A stretch of 64,000 nt of DNA, from assembly GCF_007741515.1 (NCBI RefSeq), contig NZ_CP036263.1, positions 3,273,178 to 3,337,177 of the forward strand, in the 5' to 3' direction. Positions 26,071-35,942 of this stretch are shown here, one piece after another. Position 1 is the first letter of the stretch. Each line of letters opens with the position of its first letter. The translations under genes and the position numbers were made by a program. This stretch comes from Adhaeretor mobilis (GTDB lineage: Bacteria; Planctomycetota; Planctomycetia; Pirellulales; Lacipirellulaceae). The notes under the pieces were generated by a model. The model was not told the DNA's origin. It did no database searches and worked only from the letters and a program-made list of their open reading frames with translations.

Positions 26071-27144
26071 TTATCGCTGAGACGCAGGCTTTTGGTTGGA
26101 TTCCGTCGCAAGTTCGCGAAAGTACTCTTCGATGACCTCCCGATAGTGGGCTGGAAAATCGCGGCCAATTTGCTGCAAGGCCTGTTCACGCTCTCTAGGT
26201 GGAAGATCCCCCCACCCCGCCTGGCGCCCAATATCCTTAGCATCGACACGGCCTGGTGCTTTGAGTTCTGCGGGGCGGCTATCTTCCATGGGTTTCGAGC
26301 TTTGCTGAGATTGGCTCGAAGAGGATTGTTGTTGCTGCTTCTGCTGTTCTTCGGCTTGCCTGATCAGTCTATCGAGAGCGCCAAGCACGCCGTCTTCAAT
26401 CATTTGTACCTGCTTGCCAGCCCGCCCTAGACTCAATCTGCGGCCGACGTCATCCATTCGCTTGGCGATATGGTTTAGCGACTGATCGTCGAGATTTGCC
26501 AAATCGCGTTCCAGAAGTCTCGCCACTTGCTGGTAGCGACGTGGGATGTCGTCCTCACGTTCTAATAATCGAACGAGTTCAGCACGTGCCATATCTGGCT
26601 TCACGATTTGCTGATAGGCAACCGCACGATAGAAAAGCAATGCGGCTGGATCGACAACATCCTCAACTCGCAAAGGCTTCAATACCGCAATTGTTTCATC
26701 GTACAAACGATGTTGAGCCAACCATCTCGCGTAGTAGAGGCTTATGTTGACAGTGAGGAAACCACGTCGATCCTTGCTGTTGAGCCAATCTATATCCGGC
26801 AACTTCGGCCCCGAGTAGGGACGGCTACATGTTTCCATCAATTTCGCAACTTGCAGATCGGCTATCGCGCAGCTCGCCACCGTTCGGGTGAGTAAGTCGT
26901 CCGAAGCCTCCCCCTCGGACCAGAGCGAATCGAGCTGTTCCTGCTGCTCCTTGCTAAGGTCTTGCTCGGCCGCCCATCTCTCTAGTTCTTGCGACACGTC
27001 CTCGGCGCTAGGCACCTGCCAAGTGGGCTCGAATGACAACTCCGCATCAGCACTCTGGAATGGAAACACAAGCATTGCAGCAAGGACCATTGCTTTCGAG
27101 ATTGCCACTGTGTAGTGCGCCAAAGGAATCACGGGACTTATCAT
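26071..27144 (-). CDS. Exported TPR-like helical protein
   Basis: A 357-residue protein with an N-terminal signal or anchor segment (MVLAAMLVFPFQSADA). Residues 130-240 look like two or three TPR-type helix pairs (LYYARWLAQHRLYDETIAVL, LLFYRAVAYQQIVKPDMARAEL shortened here to features). A Gln/Ser-rich linker precedes a C-terminal segment ending PAHYREVIEEYFRELA. Its place after two VWA proteins recalls the TPR partner BatE in Bat operons; that match is inference. It overlaps the upstream gene by four bases. Confidence 0.65.
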   Translation of the reverse strand: MISPVIPLAHYTVAISKAMVLAAMLVFPFQSADAELSFEPTWQVPSAEDVSQELERWAAEQDLSKEQQEQLDSLWSEGEASDDLLTRTVASCAIADLQVAKLMETCSRPYSGPKLPDIDWLNSKDRRGFLTVNISLYYARWLAQHRLYDETIAVLKPLRVEDVVDPAALLFYRAVAYQQIVKPDMARAELVRLLEREDDIPRRYQQVARLLERDLANLDDQSLNHIAKRMDDVGRRLSLGRAGKQVQMIEDGVLGALDRLIRQAEEQQKQQQQSSSSQSQQSSKPMEDSRPAELKAPGRVDAKDIGRQAGWGDLPPREREQALQQIGRDFPAHYREVIEEYFRELATESNQKPASQR

Positions 27145-28943
27145 CGATTCCGTCCTGTATGTAGGTCGTGAGTGGCTTGGAAGATGCGTTCCTGGCGCTC
27201 TGCAAGGTTTTGCAACGCCTCGATCAATTCTGCCTCGAACGCTTGCTCACCCTCAATGATCTGATCGTAACTCTTGGTGCGTTTATTGACGCGTGATTGC
27301 AGTGCGCGAATCATTCGTAGTTCGGCAAGCTGATTGACCAGCGGCTGCTCGCCGGGCTCGCCAGTTTGTTGCTGCTGCTGTTGTTGATTGGCTTGCTGCT
27401 CTCGAAGTTCCTCCAACGCCTTCTGAATAGCTGCGAGCGCATCTTCGAGCGCTGCGATGACATCTTCCTCCAAGGCTTGCGTGAGGACGCTCGTCTTTAA
27501 GTCGGAAAGGCGTAGGGAAATCGACTGCATGTCTTCCCTTGCTTGCTCGAGCGCTTCTGGGAAGGCGACTGATGTGCCATCTTCGCGGAGCAAGGTCAAC
27601 GCGCGATCTGCCTCTCGCACTACTTGGTCTTGCCGCCGACTCAATCGTCCGGCGGCAATCTCGACCTCGTGACGGGGAGCCTTGTCGACGGAGTTGTCGA
27701 GCCGCACCGTTTCGTCATAGACTTCGATCTCGGCTTCGAGCATCTTGCGAAATCTTGCTTCCAGCAGAACGAGGGTCCTTTGCAGCTCTTCTTCGCGTAA
27801 CTGCCGGAGTATTTTCTCTAGTTCTGCTTTGGCCGTCTCAAGTTCTCGCTGAGCTTGCCGTTGATCCTCAAGGGCTCCTTCTCGCTTCGCATCTTTGAGT
27901 TTCTTCTCCGCCTGCTGTTGACGTTGCTGGGCTTTTTGAATGTTGTCCGCAGCACGCTGTGCTGGCGACTTTTGGGGCTGTTGTTCTTGTTGCGGTTGCT
28001 CACCGGGGGGACTCTCACCCGAGCCTTGTTGTGACTGCCCCTCGCTTGGTTCACTTTCGCTTGGTTTACCTTCTTGGGATTGTCCGCCTGAGGGCTCACC
28101 TTCGCTAGGTTGACTCTCAGATGGTTCGCCGTCGCTGGGCTGGCCTTCGCTAGGCTCACCTTCTTTGGGCTGGCCTTCTTTGGCCTGGGCCGCTTGTGAA
28201 GGATTGCCGTTGTCTGACGACTTGTCTCCACCTTTGTCAGTCGACTTTTGGTCGCCCTTGCTCGAAGATTTCTCCCCATTATCACCTGGCATGTTGCCCG
28301 GTTGTTGTGGGGAACCAGACTCACCTGGCTGAGCCTGAGTGTCTTCGTTGCTGCCCTCTGACTTGGCGATCTCTTTACCCAGCTCGCCGGTCTGCTCGCT
28401 CAGTTGCTTTTGGTCCTCTGCCAAGTCTTCTGCGGAATCGCCCCCCTCGTTGCGAGCTGCAATGCTACGTTGTTGGCGGATCAATTTTTTGACGCCCTTC
28501 AAGTAGCGAGCGATACGTTTTCGCTCGGACTCGATCTGCCGGTCACGATCCTCTTGGAGCATCAGATCGAGGAGCTGCTTGAGCTGCTTGTGGAGTTCCT
28601 CCTGACTACCGAGAGCTGTGGAGAAGCGTTCTTGCTCAAGCAACTGGACGACCTTGGCGAAGTTCCCGGGGAGGTCGTCCTGCCGACTGCGAGTGACTAC
28701 TTCGCGAAGCAGCTTTGCCCGTTGGGGCTGCGTGCCACGGGAGAGTTCGGCAAGTCGTCCGGCGAGCAGTTCCAAACGCTCGTACCGTCGAGCCAGTTGC
28801 TGCTGCTTCGCTGCTAAGTCTCGCTCTCCAGCGGCAGCGTTGTCTTGAGCGTCGGCCGAACAAGCAGCCGCAAAGACTACACCAAGGGCGCAGCACAAGA
28901 GCAGGACTGTCGAGGCATGGCGAGTTGGAGCTAAGGTGGTCAT
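27141..28943 (-). CDS. Exported coiled-coil protein with Glu/Pro/Ser/Gln repeat tract
   Basis: A 600-residue protein I do not recognise by function. It has a signal peptide (VLLLCCALGVVFAAACSADA), possibly a lipoprotein signal at Cys28. Charged coiled coil covers about 35-190, a low-complexity tract about 195-335 (pentapeptides of the type EGxPS), and coiled coil again to the end. There is a poly-Gln run near residue 530. The composition fits an extended periplasmic spacer or scaffold. It lies between the DUF4175-like membrane protein and the TPR-like protein, with an 18-base gap and a four-base overlap. Confidence 0.65.
   Translation of the reverse strand: MTTLAPTRHASTVLLLCCALGVVFAAACSADAQDNAAAGERDLAAKQQQLARRYERLELLAGRLAELSRGTQPQRAKLLREVVTRSRQDDLPGNFAKVVQLLEQERFSTALGSQEELHKQLKQLLDLMLQEDRDRQIESERKRIARYLKGVKKLIRQQRSIAARNEGGDSAEDLAEDQKQLSEQTGELGKEIAKSEGSNEDTQAQPGESGSPQQPGNMPGDNGEKSSSKGDQKSTDKGGDKSSDNGNPSQAAQAKEGQPKEGEPSEGQPSDGEPSESQPSEGEPSGGQSQEGKPSESEPSEGQSQQGSGESPPGEQPQQEQQPQKSPAQRAADNIQKAQQRQQQAEKKLKDAKREGALEDQRQAQRELETAKAELEKILRQLREEELQRTLVLLEARFRKMLEAEIEVYDETVRLDNSVDKAPRHEVEIAAGRLSRRQDQVVREADRALTLLREDGTSVAFPEALEQAREDMQSISLRLSDLKTSVLTQALEEDVIAALEDALAAIQKALEELREQQANQQQQQQQTGEPGEQPLVNQLAELRMIRALQSRVNKRTKSYDQIIEGEQAFEAELIEALQNLAERQERIFQATHDLHTGRNR
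28020..28190 (-). repeat. Degenerate 15-bp coding tandem repeat
   Basis: About eleven imperfect 15-base units encode pentapeptides such as EGQPS, DGEPS, ESQPS, EGKPS. Units differ mainly at wobble and first bases. Such a tract is expected to change length by slippage or recombination. Limits are approximate. Confidence 0.6.
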
Positions 28944-28961
28944 AATACCGTCGCGAAAAAG

Positions 28962-31229
28962 CTAGTCTTCTAACAAGTTTCTTAACTTATTCTTCTGTTG
29001 TTGTCGTGTGTCTTGTCGCAGTTCGTCCTGCTCTTTGACGATTCCCCGGAGTAATTCCACCAGTTCATTGTAACTCTCCAGCTCCAGCATGCGATCCAAA
29101 ACCGCCTTCATGCCAGCCACGACTTCATCGGCCCGTGCCTGAGCAAGCTTCAACGGGGGGCCTGCTTCTTCTGGGGATTTATCAAAAACCGTACGTAGAT
29201 CGCCGAGCGCGATTTCCAATTGCGGCATGAGCTGGTTGGCGACCTCTCCTAAAGGCTCAGAAATATCGCTCTCCAGGCGGTTCTTAAGTTCCTCGGTATC
29301 GATTCGGTTATTCACCAGTTCCACGACAATTTCATCGAAGCCTTCCGCGACACCGAGCGTTTCGTAGGCGAGTTGCGTCGTGTTCTGACGGGCGCCTGTG
29401 ATTCTCAGACGGCTCCTTTCATGACGGCGACGATCGGTTATATTTTCACCCGCCAGGCCATTTCCTTCCTGAGCCTCGTCGTCTGGAGCTTGGTCACTAG
29501 TTTGTTGGGTTGAGGAGTCATCTTCAATACGGCTGAGCAATTCCCGCGTTCCGACCATCTTCTCGTAGATAGCTTCAAATCTTTGACGCAAGCCAAGCTC
29601 GCGGCGTTCGAGCAGGGCTCGCAGTTCCGATGGTGTGACCACATCGAAAGCAATTCGTGGACTGGAAGCGATGCGCGAACCCTCACCAAGATTATAGGCA
29701 TCGTCGGCGGAAACTGTGATCGCTAACTTCTGCCCAGGGACTAGCCGCAACTTGCGTACGCCCGTTTCCGCGTCGCCTGCCGCTAAATCTAATGCTGTCA
29801 GTCGAGTGATCTTCCGAACCCCCACAGGTCGGTCACTTACTGGGTACCGAATTGGCGGTTGCTGGTTGATTTGCAACTCGCACCACGCAGCGTTGATTCC
29901 GTAATCATCGCTAACGAAACCTACCAAAGGGACCATTGCTTCGGGAGTGACTGCCGTACTCACGCCGCGAACCGAAACGGACACTTCGGGCAGCGCGTCG
30001 GTGATCATCGCCACGTTCAGACGGTATGGTTCGCGATTGGTAACGCCGTCAGTGTCCGTAAGTTCGATTTGAACTAGCCGATCAGTCGTAATGCTTCCCA
30101 AGTCAAACTGACAACTTTGCCGGCTATCGCCTACGAGTGTTGTTGGTAGGACCTGCTGCTCTGAGGCATCGAATGCGCGGACTCGCGCAAGCGGCTTGGT
30201 TGTCTGCAAGATGCAAACAGCGTGCGTCCCTTCGGGAATCTCTTGCCTTACCCTTGATGCAAACGACGTGGGGGCGAGCCCTAAATAGTCAGGATACTCG
30301 CAGGCAATGGAAACGCTCGCCACGGCCGGTCGCGAGACTGTCCGCAGTTTTAGGTCCCTCAGACGAGCATCGCCGCCAATGACATCAAACTCCAAGTCTC
30401 GTGTAACTTCTTCAAACTGGTAGCGGTATTTCTGATACTTATCCCGTCCCGGCAACGCCCTGCCGACTTGCACCATGCGATCGCGTCCGCGCTCGCCGCT
30501 GGCGAGACGATAACGAATTTCGACGTAGTCAGGCGCTTCCTGTGGTGCGACTATCGATGCGAGCACCTCTAGCTCAAAGGAATCGTTGCGTGCAATGCTG
30601 CGGATTGGCGAGTCGACAAATGCCGGGGCGGTGAGTTGCACCGTGCGCGGCCAGGGAGCCGTGGATAGGTTCATGCGCTGCAGCCAGAAACCAAAAGCCT
30701 GCTGGTTGAGCATGGCAAAGCTACCGATCGACGTGAGCAGCAACCCCGCGACCAGGGCTTTTCCAACAAGCGGGCGAGGCTTGAATACGCTCCATAACGA
30801 TGCGCCACGAACTGCCTCACTCACCCGCTCACCCGTGGTCTCTACTAGCTTACGCTCGAATGCATCTGTGGGCGGTTGCCGGCCGGCCTGCACCGAAGTC
30901 ACTAGGCCATCGCCCAGTTCAGGATGCTGTCGTTCGATCAACAGGGCAAGACTCTCCGCGGGAAGCGCGCGCCCAAGGCGGCTGAAGAGATACTTCCATA
31001 ATCCCCAGCCAGCTACCAACGCGACCAGCACCCAAACAGCAATCCGAATCGCAGGGCGCGGCTCGAAGGACCAATCCAGTGCGAGGGCAAGCCAGAATGA
31101 TAGCCCAAGAATCAAGGCAACTACAGCGATACTCTCCAGAACTACATATCCGCGCACTAACCAACGTAACCGGCTCACCTTGCGAGCGACGGGGCGGGGC
31201 ATTCGGTAATTGGAAGCGATAGTAGACAT
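28962..31229 (-). CDS. DUF4175-like membrane protein
   Basis: A 755-residue membrane protein. Two helices near the N terminus (VVLESIAVVALILGLSFWLAL and IAVWVLVALVAGWGLWKYL, spans abbreviated) and a third near residue 165 place a large C-terminal part outside. That part holds immunoglobulin-like beta segments, then helices from about residue 560 on. This layout matches the DUF4175-like proteins that accompany MoxR and VWA genes in planctomycetes; the family's function is not known. Gaps of 7 bases upstream and 18 downstream place it firmly in the operon. Confidence 0.65.
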   Translation of the reverse strand: MSTIASNYRMPRPVARKVSRLRWLVRGYVVLESIAVVALILGLSFWLALALDWSFEPRPAIRIAVWVLVALVAGWGLWKYLFSRLGRALPAESLALLIERQHPELGDGLVTSVQAGRQPPTDAFERKLVETTGERVSEAVRGASLWSVFKPRPLVGKALVAGLLLTSIGSFAMLNQQAFGFWLQRMNLSTAPWPRTVQLTAPAFVDSPIRSIARNDSFELEVLASIVAPQEAPDYVEIRYRLASGERGRDRMVQVGRALPGRDKYQKYRYQFEEVTRDLEFDVIGGDARLRDLKLRTVSRPAVASVSIACEYPDYLGLAPTSFASRVRQEIPEGTHAVCILQTTKPLARVRAFDASEQQVLPTTLVGDSRQSCQFDLGSITTDRLVQIELTDTDGVTNREPYRLNVAMITDALPEVSVSVRGVSTAVTPEAMVPLVGFVSDDYGINAAWCELQINQQPPIRYPVSDRPVGVRKITRLTALDLAAGDAETGVRKLRLVPGQKLAITVSADDAYNLGEGSRIASSPRIAFDVVTPSELRALLERRELGLRQRFEAIYEKMVGTRELLSRIEDDSSTQQTSDQAPDDEAQEGNGLAGENITDRRRHERSRLRITGARQNTTQLAYETLGVAEGFDEIVVELVNNRIDTEELKNRLESDISEPLGEVANQLMPQLEIALGDLRTVFDKSPEEAGPPLKLAQARADEVVAGMKAVLDRMLELESYNELVELLRGIVKEQDELRQDTRQQQKNKLRNLLED

Positions 31230-31236
31230 GAAGTGG

Positions 31237-33711
31237 TTAGGCTAGTTTCATGAGCCGTCGCAATAGCCACTCGAGGCTCAATGCTCCGGCTATGACGCCG
31301 AGGAGTGTGAGATGAATTCGCTCGCTGTATTTTTTGCTTACTTTTCCTCGCATGATCTTGGTTTCCGCTCGACTCTCGATAGCGTCTCCCAACGGGCGGA
31401 GATCATCTACCCCTTCGGCAGCAACGCGCAGGCTACTGTAATAGCGTCCGCCGGTTGATTCGGCCAGTTTTGCTAATAAGTCTACGTTGCGCCGCGTCTG
31501 TTCGAATTCTAGATCGGGCAGAGAAACGCCTAAGCGACGGGTGATTAGTTCGTCCACCGAATCGGGCGCAGGCAATTCAAGGCGATAGTCGCCCTGAAGG
31601 TTGACGCTCAATTGGCCTAGGAAGTTCCCAGGGCGATTCTCGTCAGCCATCAAACCCATGGTTTGCGATTTCCCTTGGGGGTCGGTAACTCGCAGAGCGA
31701 CTTGCTTTGCCAAGTAAGGTTCCTGGGAAGCCGTTCGCAGTTGAGCACGCAGGGGGACCTCTTCTCCGACGGTATACTCATCGCGAGCGATGAGCAGCAT
31801 GCCTCGCGAGGAACCGCGGTGGAGCCGCCCTTGGGTCGTGTGACGGATGAGCTGCGTGTAGAATCGTTCCAACAAGCCGGGGTCCACTGCACGCAACCGC
31901 CACATTTCGCCGCTGCCAAGATAAAACACGCGGCCTGAACCGTAGAATTGCTCTGCCATATAGACCGGTCGCTCGACACTAATACCTGCATCAGGGTCAC
32001 TATATCTGCCGTAGACTTGTGCCCCCGGTTTGGCGCCCTTCACGGCATAGCATCCGTACACGCCGGGAAACTCTGCCCAGAGAGCGCGGCTCTCCTCGGA
32101 ACTGTCTGCGAGCGAGAGAAACCCCGCCTCTTCGCCGGCGCGGCTGAATTCGATCGGCCAAGGCGTTGTTGAGCCATAGATGCCATCATCCAATAGGGTG
32201 AGCCGTCGCTGGAATTCAATCGGATAGAGCCCCCGAATCGGAGCGTGCTCGGGACTCTGTACCCATGCGGCTGTGTGAATGGGGCCGGCAATAAGAATCA
32301 GAGCACCAGCCTGTTCAGAGACCCAATTCTCTAACAGCTGTACTTGCTGCGCATCGAGTAGCGTCCAATCCGGATCGAACGCGACGATGCAATCGTACTC
32401 GAATAGGTCTGCCTTCTCGCTGGGGAAATCCGTAAGTACTTCGTCAGCGTCTTGCGAGATGCCAAGAGTCGAAAGCTGAAGCAATACGTCAACCGTGGTA
32501 TGGCGATCTCGTTGCAGTTGGTTTCTCAAGAAACGATATTCACGAGTCGCGCCACTGGCGACGAGCAACACACGGGTAGCCGTCTCGATGACATCGATTT
32601 CAGCTCGCTTGCTATTGTCGCCTGCGTATTGATCGTCCGTGGGAGCGTTGATGCGTGCTTCTAATTCGATACGCCCTACTTCAGTTGGCTGGATCTCGAA
32701 TTCGAGCGACTCAGTTTGGGCGTCGCTAAGAATGTCGAGAGTCTGTTTGCCAACGAGCGTCGCTGGGCTGCCTTCCCCCTGTTTGGCAAACAGTTCGACA
32801 GTAAAGGAGCGATTGCGAAAGCCCTCAGCGTGGACAATCGCTCGCACTTTGGTTTTGTCGTCTGGATAGGCTCGTGGCGGGGCAGCCAGTTCTTGGAGCC
32901 GGAGGTTGGTCCGAGGTCGTGTGGAACCAAGTCCCACCGTGTAGATCGGCACCTCGTTGGCTTGGGCCATTTCGGTGAGGTCCGCCGGTGCGACACCCGA
33001 ATTATTAACCCCATCTGAGATAACAACGACACCAACCAACGGCTTGCGTGAGGCATCCTCCAGGGCATCTGCCAGGACATCGCCGAGATTGGTCGTCGGG
33101 CCCAGCGGCTTCAATTCAGTTTTCCAGTCGAGAGAGGACGAAGGTTGCTCGGTAAAATCGGGGGCCTCCTCCTTGCTTCTTGCGTCTCCATCTGATTGTT
33201 TTTCCGCAGTAAATTCGCCCCGCTTCCACTGAGCTATTCGACGCGTCAATCCTCCGAACACGCGGACGCTGACATCGTGCTGGTCTGAGAGGCCTTTGAG
33301 CAATTGCGAATCGGTGAGCAGGTCGGCAACCGCTTCAGATCGAGTCAGTCCTTTGCCATCTCCGTAGGTCTCATCCTCGACGGCCATACTTTGGCTCACA
33401 TCGACGAGCACCGTGACTTGAGAGTCCTCGATGATCATTTGGTCGGTGCGTTTAGTGGGCTTCAGGAAGAAAACGACAGCTCCGGCAATGGCGACAATCC
33501 GCAAGAACCCAAGCAGCACTGCCACCGAGCGCGGCAAGCTGGATGACTCTCTTCCGTACTGCCAAATAACAAAAAGCAAGCCGAGTACCAATCCAATGAC
33601 CAGCAGAGCGAGAAACGAGCGAGGGTCGTCAGCTTCAACGAGCCGTTCCAACTGATAAGTGGTCAGGTCGCTCGTGGCAGCAATGAGCTGGTAGGAGGTC
33701 GTGCTGATCAT
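31237..33711 (-). CDS. VWA-domain membrane protein with glutamine-amidotransferase-like part
   Basis: An 824-residue protein with two N-terminal membrane helices (about 25-75), a VWA domain with a complete MIDAS site (DVSQS, the Thr in GPTTNLGD, and ISDGVNN), an immunoglobulin-like section, a later domain resembling the glutamine-amidotransferase-like region of such proteins (FEYDCIVAFDPDWTLLD), and a C-terminal helix (LLGVIAGALSLEWLL). I start at the ATG at 33711, which overlaps the upstream stop by four bases (ATGA); a longer frame would overlap deeply. It is the second VWA protein of the operon. Confidence 0.8.
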   Translation of the reverse strand: MISTTSYQLIAATSDLTTYQLERLVEADDPRSFLALLVIGLVLGLLFVIWQYGRESSSLPRSVAVLLGFLRIVAIAGAVVFFLKPTKRTDQMIIEDSQVTVLVDVSQSMAVEDETYGDGKGLTRSEAVADLLTDSQLLKGLSDQHDVSVRVFGGLTRRIAQWKRGEFTAEKQSDGDARSKEEAPDFTEQPSSSLDWKTELKPLGPTTNLGDVLADALEDASRKPLVGVVVISDGVNNSGVAPADLTEMAQANEVPIYTVGLGSTRPRTNLRLQELAAPPRAYPDDKTKVRAIVHAEGFRNRSFTVELFAKQGEGSPATLVGKQTLDILSDAQTESLEFEIQPTEVGRIELEARINAPTDDQYAGDNSKRAEIDVIETATRVLLVASGATREYRFLRNQLQRDRHTTVDVLLQLSTLGISQDADEVLTDFPSEKADLFEYDCIVAFDPDWTLLDAQQVQLLENWVSEQAGALILIAGPIHTAAWVQSPEHAPIRGLYPIEFQRRLTLLDDGIYGSTTPWPIEFSRAGEEAGFLSLADSSEESRALWAEFPGVYGCYAVKGAKPGAQVYGRYSDPDAGISVERPVYMAEQFYGSGRVFYLGSGEMWRLRAVDPGLLERFYTQLIRHTTQGRLHRGSSRGMLLIARDEYTVGEEVPLRAQLRTASQEPYLAKQVALRVTDPQGKSQTMGLMADENRPGNFLGQLSVNLQGDYRLELPAPDSVDELITRRLGVSLPDLEFEQTRRNVDLLAKLAESTGGRYYSSLRVAAEGVDDLRPLGDAIESRAETKIMRGKVSKKYSERIHLTLLGVIAGALSLEWLLRRLMKLA

Positions 33712-35942
33712 GCGATCGCTCTCCGCGTTGCGACTCGCCCGTGATAACTGGCAGCTACGGCCACAAGTTGCTCGATAGCAAGCGTGGCTAGCAATCCCCA
33801 AAACAGTAAATCGCGCAGTGGGTACCCCGCTAGCTTTTGATTTCCTTCAGCAACACTGGAAGCGAGCAGGAATTCGTAGTCGATGCCATCAAGCAACTCC
33901 GCCAGATCGCCGCGTTGGAGAGTGTGGAGGTCCCCCTCACCGCGAGGGACATTCACAGCGATGACGCGTGTAGGCGTAGCAGCAACATCTTCTCGATTTT
34001 CTATTGGCTGGAGATCGAATCGCCAGACGCCACTCGTGGTCGGCTTAGTGGACTTGAAGGTCAAGTTTTGCTCATTCGCCTCGCCTATGATTACCGTCGG
34101 CTTCACTGCCGAATCAGGAGCGATGATTTCTGCCTCTCCTTGGTAGTCTGATTCGGGTACGACGACTTCGAGCACATCGCCGGAGGTTAGCAGATGGTAC
34201 TGTCGCTTTGCTGCGGTCAGGTAGCCGGCCAATTCGTTGGCGTAGATCGGGAACATAGGGTTCAGCCCCCAATTACTCCACACGCCTAGGTCGGTGGACT
34301 TCGGCGAGAGTTTACAAAGCTGCATCACGACGCGTCCCTCGCCAAAACCCTTCTCCATAATGAGAGGCGCACCATTGCGGAGTTTAGCCAATGGTTGCGC
34401 GGCTTCTGGTTGCCATTCTGGCAAGAGTGCGAAGTAGAACTCCACTCGCACTAATTTCAAGAAGCTATTGCGCTGCCCGCTGAAGATGCTGAACAGAGGG
34501 TGATCGCTGACCTCGACATCGGCTGTGGCAGAATCGGAGTCTCGGAGTAACTGTGTGGGAATATCCAACGGAGCGGGCAGTAGGCCTTCCCCGTCGCGAT
34601 AGAGACTTTCGTTGTAAAACTGCCGTCGCGTTTGTTCACCGAGAAAGATTCCAAGCCCGCCACCTCGCTCCACATACGCCTCCAACACGTCGACTTCCGT
34701 CTGGTCGAGCTTCGGCACATCGAGCAAGAAAATGGCGGCGAATTGGTCTAGTTGGTCGTGTTGTCGCAAGAATGAGGCACGCTCGATTTGAGGGCTCCAA
34801 CCGGCAAGATTTTTTTCGCCTGGGCTCAGCGCGGTCTCCAGAAAGTAGCCGTCGTCCCCTCGAGGTGAACTATCAATCAGGAGTAGTGGAATTGTCTTGG
34901 GGACTTGCGCGGCAAAATAACGGACGTTGTCGAGTGCGACAGCATCTGGCTCCAAACTAGCAGTCAGTTGGTGAGGCCCTGCCGTTTCATACGTGACTCG
35001 GAATCGCTGGGAAGCGTCTTCACCCGCTTCAATGGTGCCAAGTTGAATTGCAGGTAGTTTGTCGCGATCGGCTTGTACGGTCACGGTCACTTCGTTGGCG
35101 GGTGTGTCGCCATAGTTGGCTACCTCGACCACGTACCACGTCTCGACTCCAGTGGCGCGAATGCCTGACTCTGGTTCCAGACGTGTGACAGCCAAATTGT
35201 CACGTGTTTCGCCTACGCACTGGATCAAACGCAAATGAGATACCTGAGCACGATAACGCTGAACAAGTTGCGAGAGTTGCGTCTCTTCTTGCCACTGCTG
35301 TTTTCGAAAATCGGAAACGAGGTAAGCTATCCGCGTTTCGTCCGCTGCTGTCTCAGGCATGCGCAGCGCTGCTTCGAGGGCATCTACTGGCCCTGCGTTG
35401 GACTCGTTTGGATGCGACACGGCAAAGTCTTCTTGCAGCGATTCGAGAAGCTTCGCGTTGAGTTTTTGCTGATATATTTCGGGAGTGGAACCGACTGAGA
35501 GCCGCTCGGCCTCAGAGAATCGTAGGATCGTAACCACTTGTTCCGAGTCGGCGGCGTTGGACTGGGAAAGTAGCCGCTCAATGGCCTTTTTCGCTTCTTC
35601 AAATGCTGAGGTTTCTCCCCATTGGTCGGTCATGGAATAGCTATCATCCAGCAGCAGCACGTGGTGTTTCATGCCGGCTCCGAAAATCTTCGCCCAAGCA
35701 GGGCGAATTACTGGACTGGCGAGCATACCCACGACCAGAGCAATCGCGGCAGTACGCAGCAGCAGTAGCAAGAGCTGCCGCAGCACGACCCACTTCTTGT
35801 TGCGTTTTTGACTTTCCAGTAGAAAGTCCATGGCAGCCCATTCCACGCGTTGCCTGCGGCGCAGGTTGATCAAATGGATCAACACGGGCAGGGCTAGCAG
35901 CGGTAAGCCAAAGGTCAGCAGTGTTGGGAAGAGGTACGTCAA
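33708..35942 (-). CDS. BatA/VWA-type membrane protein
   Basis: A 744-residue protein beginning with the BatA N-terminal segment (FGLPLLALPVLIHLINLRRR and a second helix near residue 60). A VWA domain follows with the metal-binding DDSYS motif and SDFRKQQW. Then come a CARDB-like strand-rich part (VVEVANYGDTPANEVTVTV) and a glutamine-amidotransferase-like part, ending with a membrane helix. Bat proteins are named from aerotolerance work in Bacteroides; in practice they partner MoxR ATPases. Both ends overlap neighbours by four bases (ATGA), so translation is coupled through three genes. Confidence 0.82.
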   Translation of the reverse strand: MTYLFPTLLTFGLPLLALPVLIHLINLRRRQRVEWAAMDFLLESQKRNKKWVVLRQLLLLLLRTAAIALVVGMLASPVIRPAWAKIFGAGMKHHVLLLDDSYSMTDQWGETSAFEEAKKAIERLLSQSNAADSEQVVTILRFSEAERLSVGSTPEIYQQKLNAKLLESLQEDFAVSHPNESNAGPVDALEAALRMPETAADETRIAYLVSDFRKQQWQEETQLSQLVQRYRAQVSHLRLIQCVGETRDNLAVTRLEPESGIRATGVETWYVVEVANYGDTPANEVTVTVQADRDKLPAIQLGTIEAGEDASQRFRVTYETAGPHQLTASLEPDAVALDNVRYFAAQVPKTIPLLLIDSSPRGDDGYFLETALSPGEKNLAGWSPQIERASFLRQHDQLDQFAAIFLLDVPKLDQTEVDVLEAYVERGGGLGIFLGEQTRRQFYNESLYRDGEGLLPAPLDIPTQLLRDSDSATADVEVSDHPLFSIFSGQRNSFLKLVRVEFYFALLPEWQPEAAQPLAKLRNGAPLIMEKGFGEGRVVMQLCKLSPKSTDLGVWSNWGLNPMFPIYANELAGYLTAAKRQYHLLTSGDVLEVVVPESDYQGEAEIIAPDSAVKPTVIIGEANEQNLTFKSTKPTTSGVWRFDLQPIENREDVAATPTRVIAVNVPRGEGDLHTLQRGDLAELLDGIDYEFLLASSVAEGNQKLAGYPLRDLLFWGLLATLAIEQLVAVAASYHGRVATRRAIA

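Noticed and set aside
28020..28190. A CRISPR array or non-coding tandem repeat
   Set aside because: The 15-base units are degenerate, contiguous with no spacers, and in frame with a long coding sequence.
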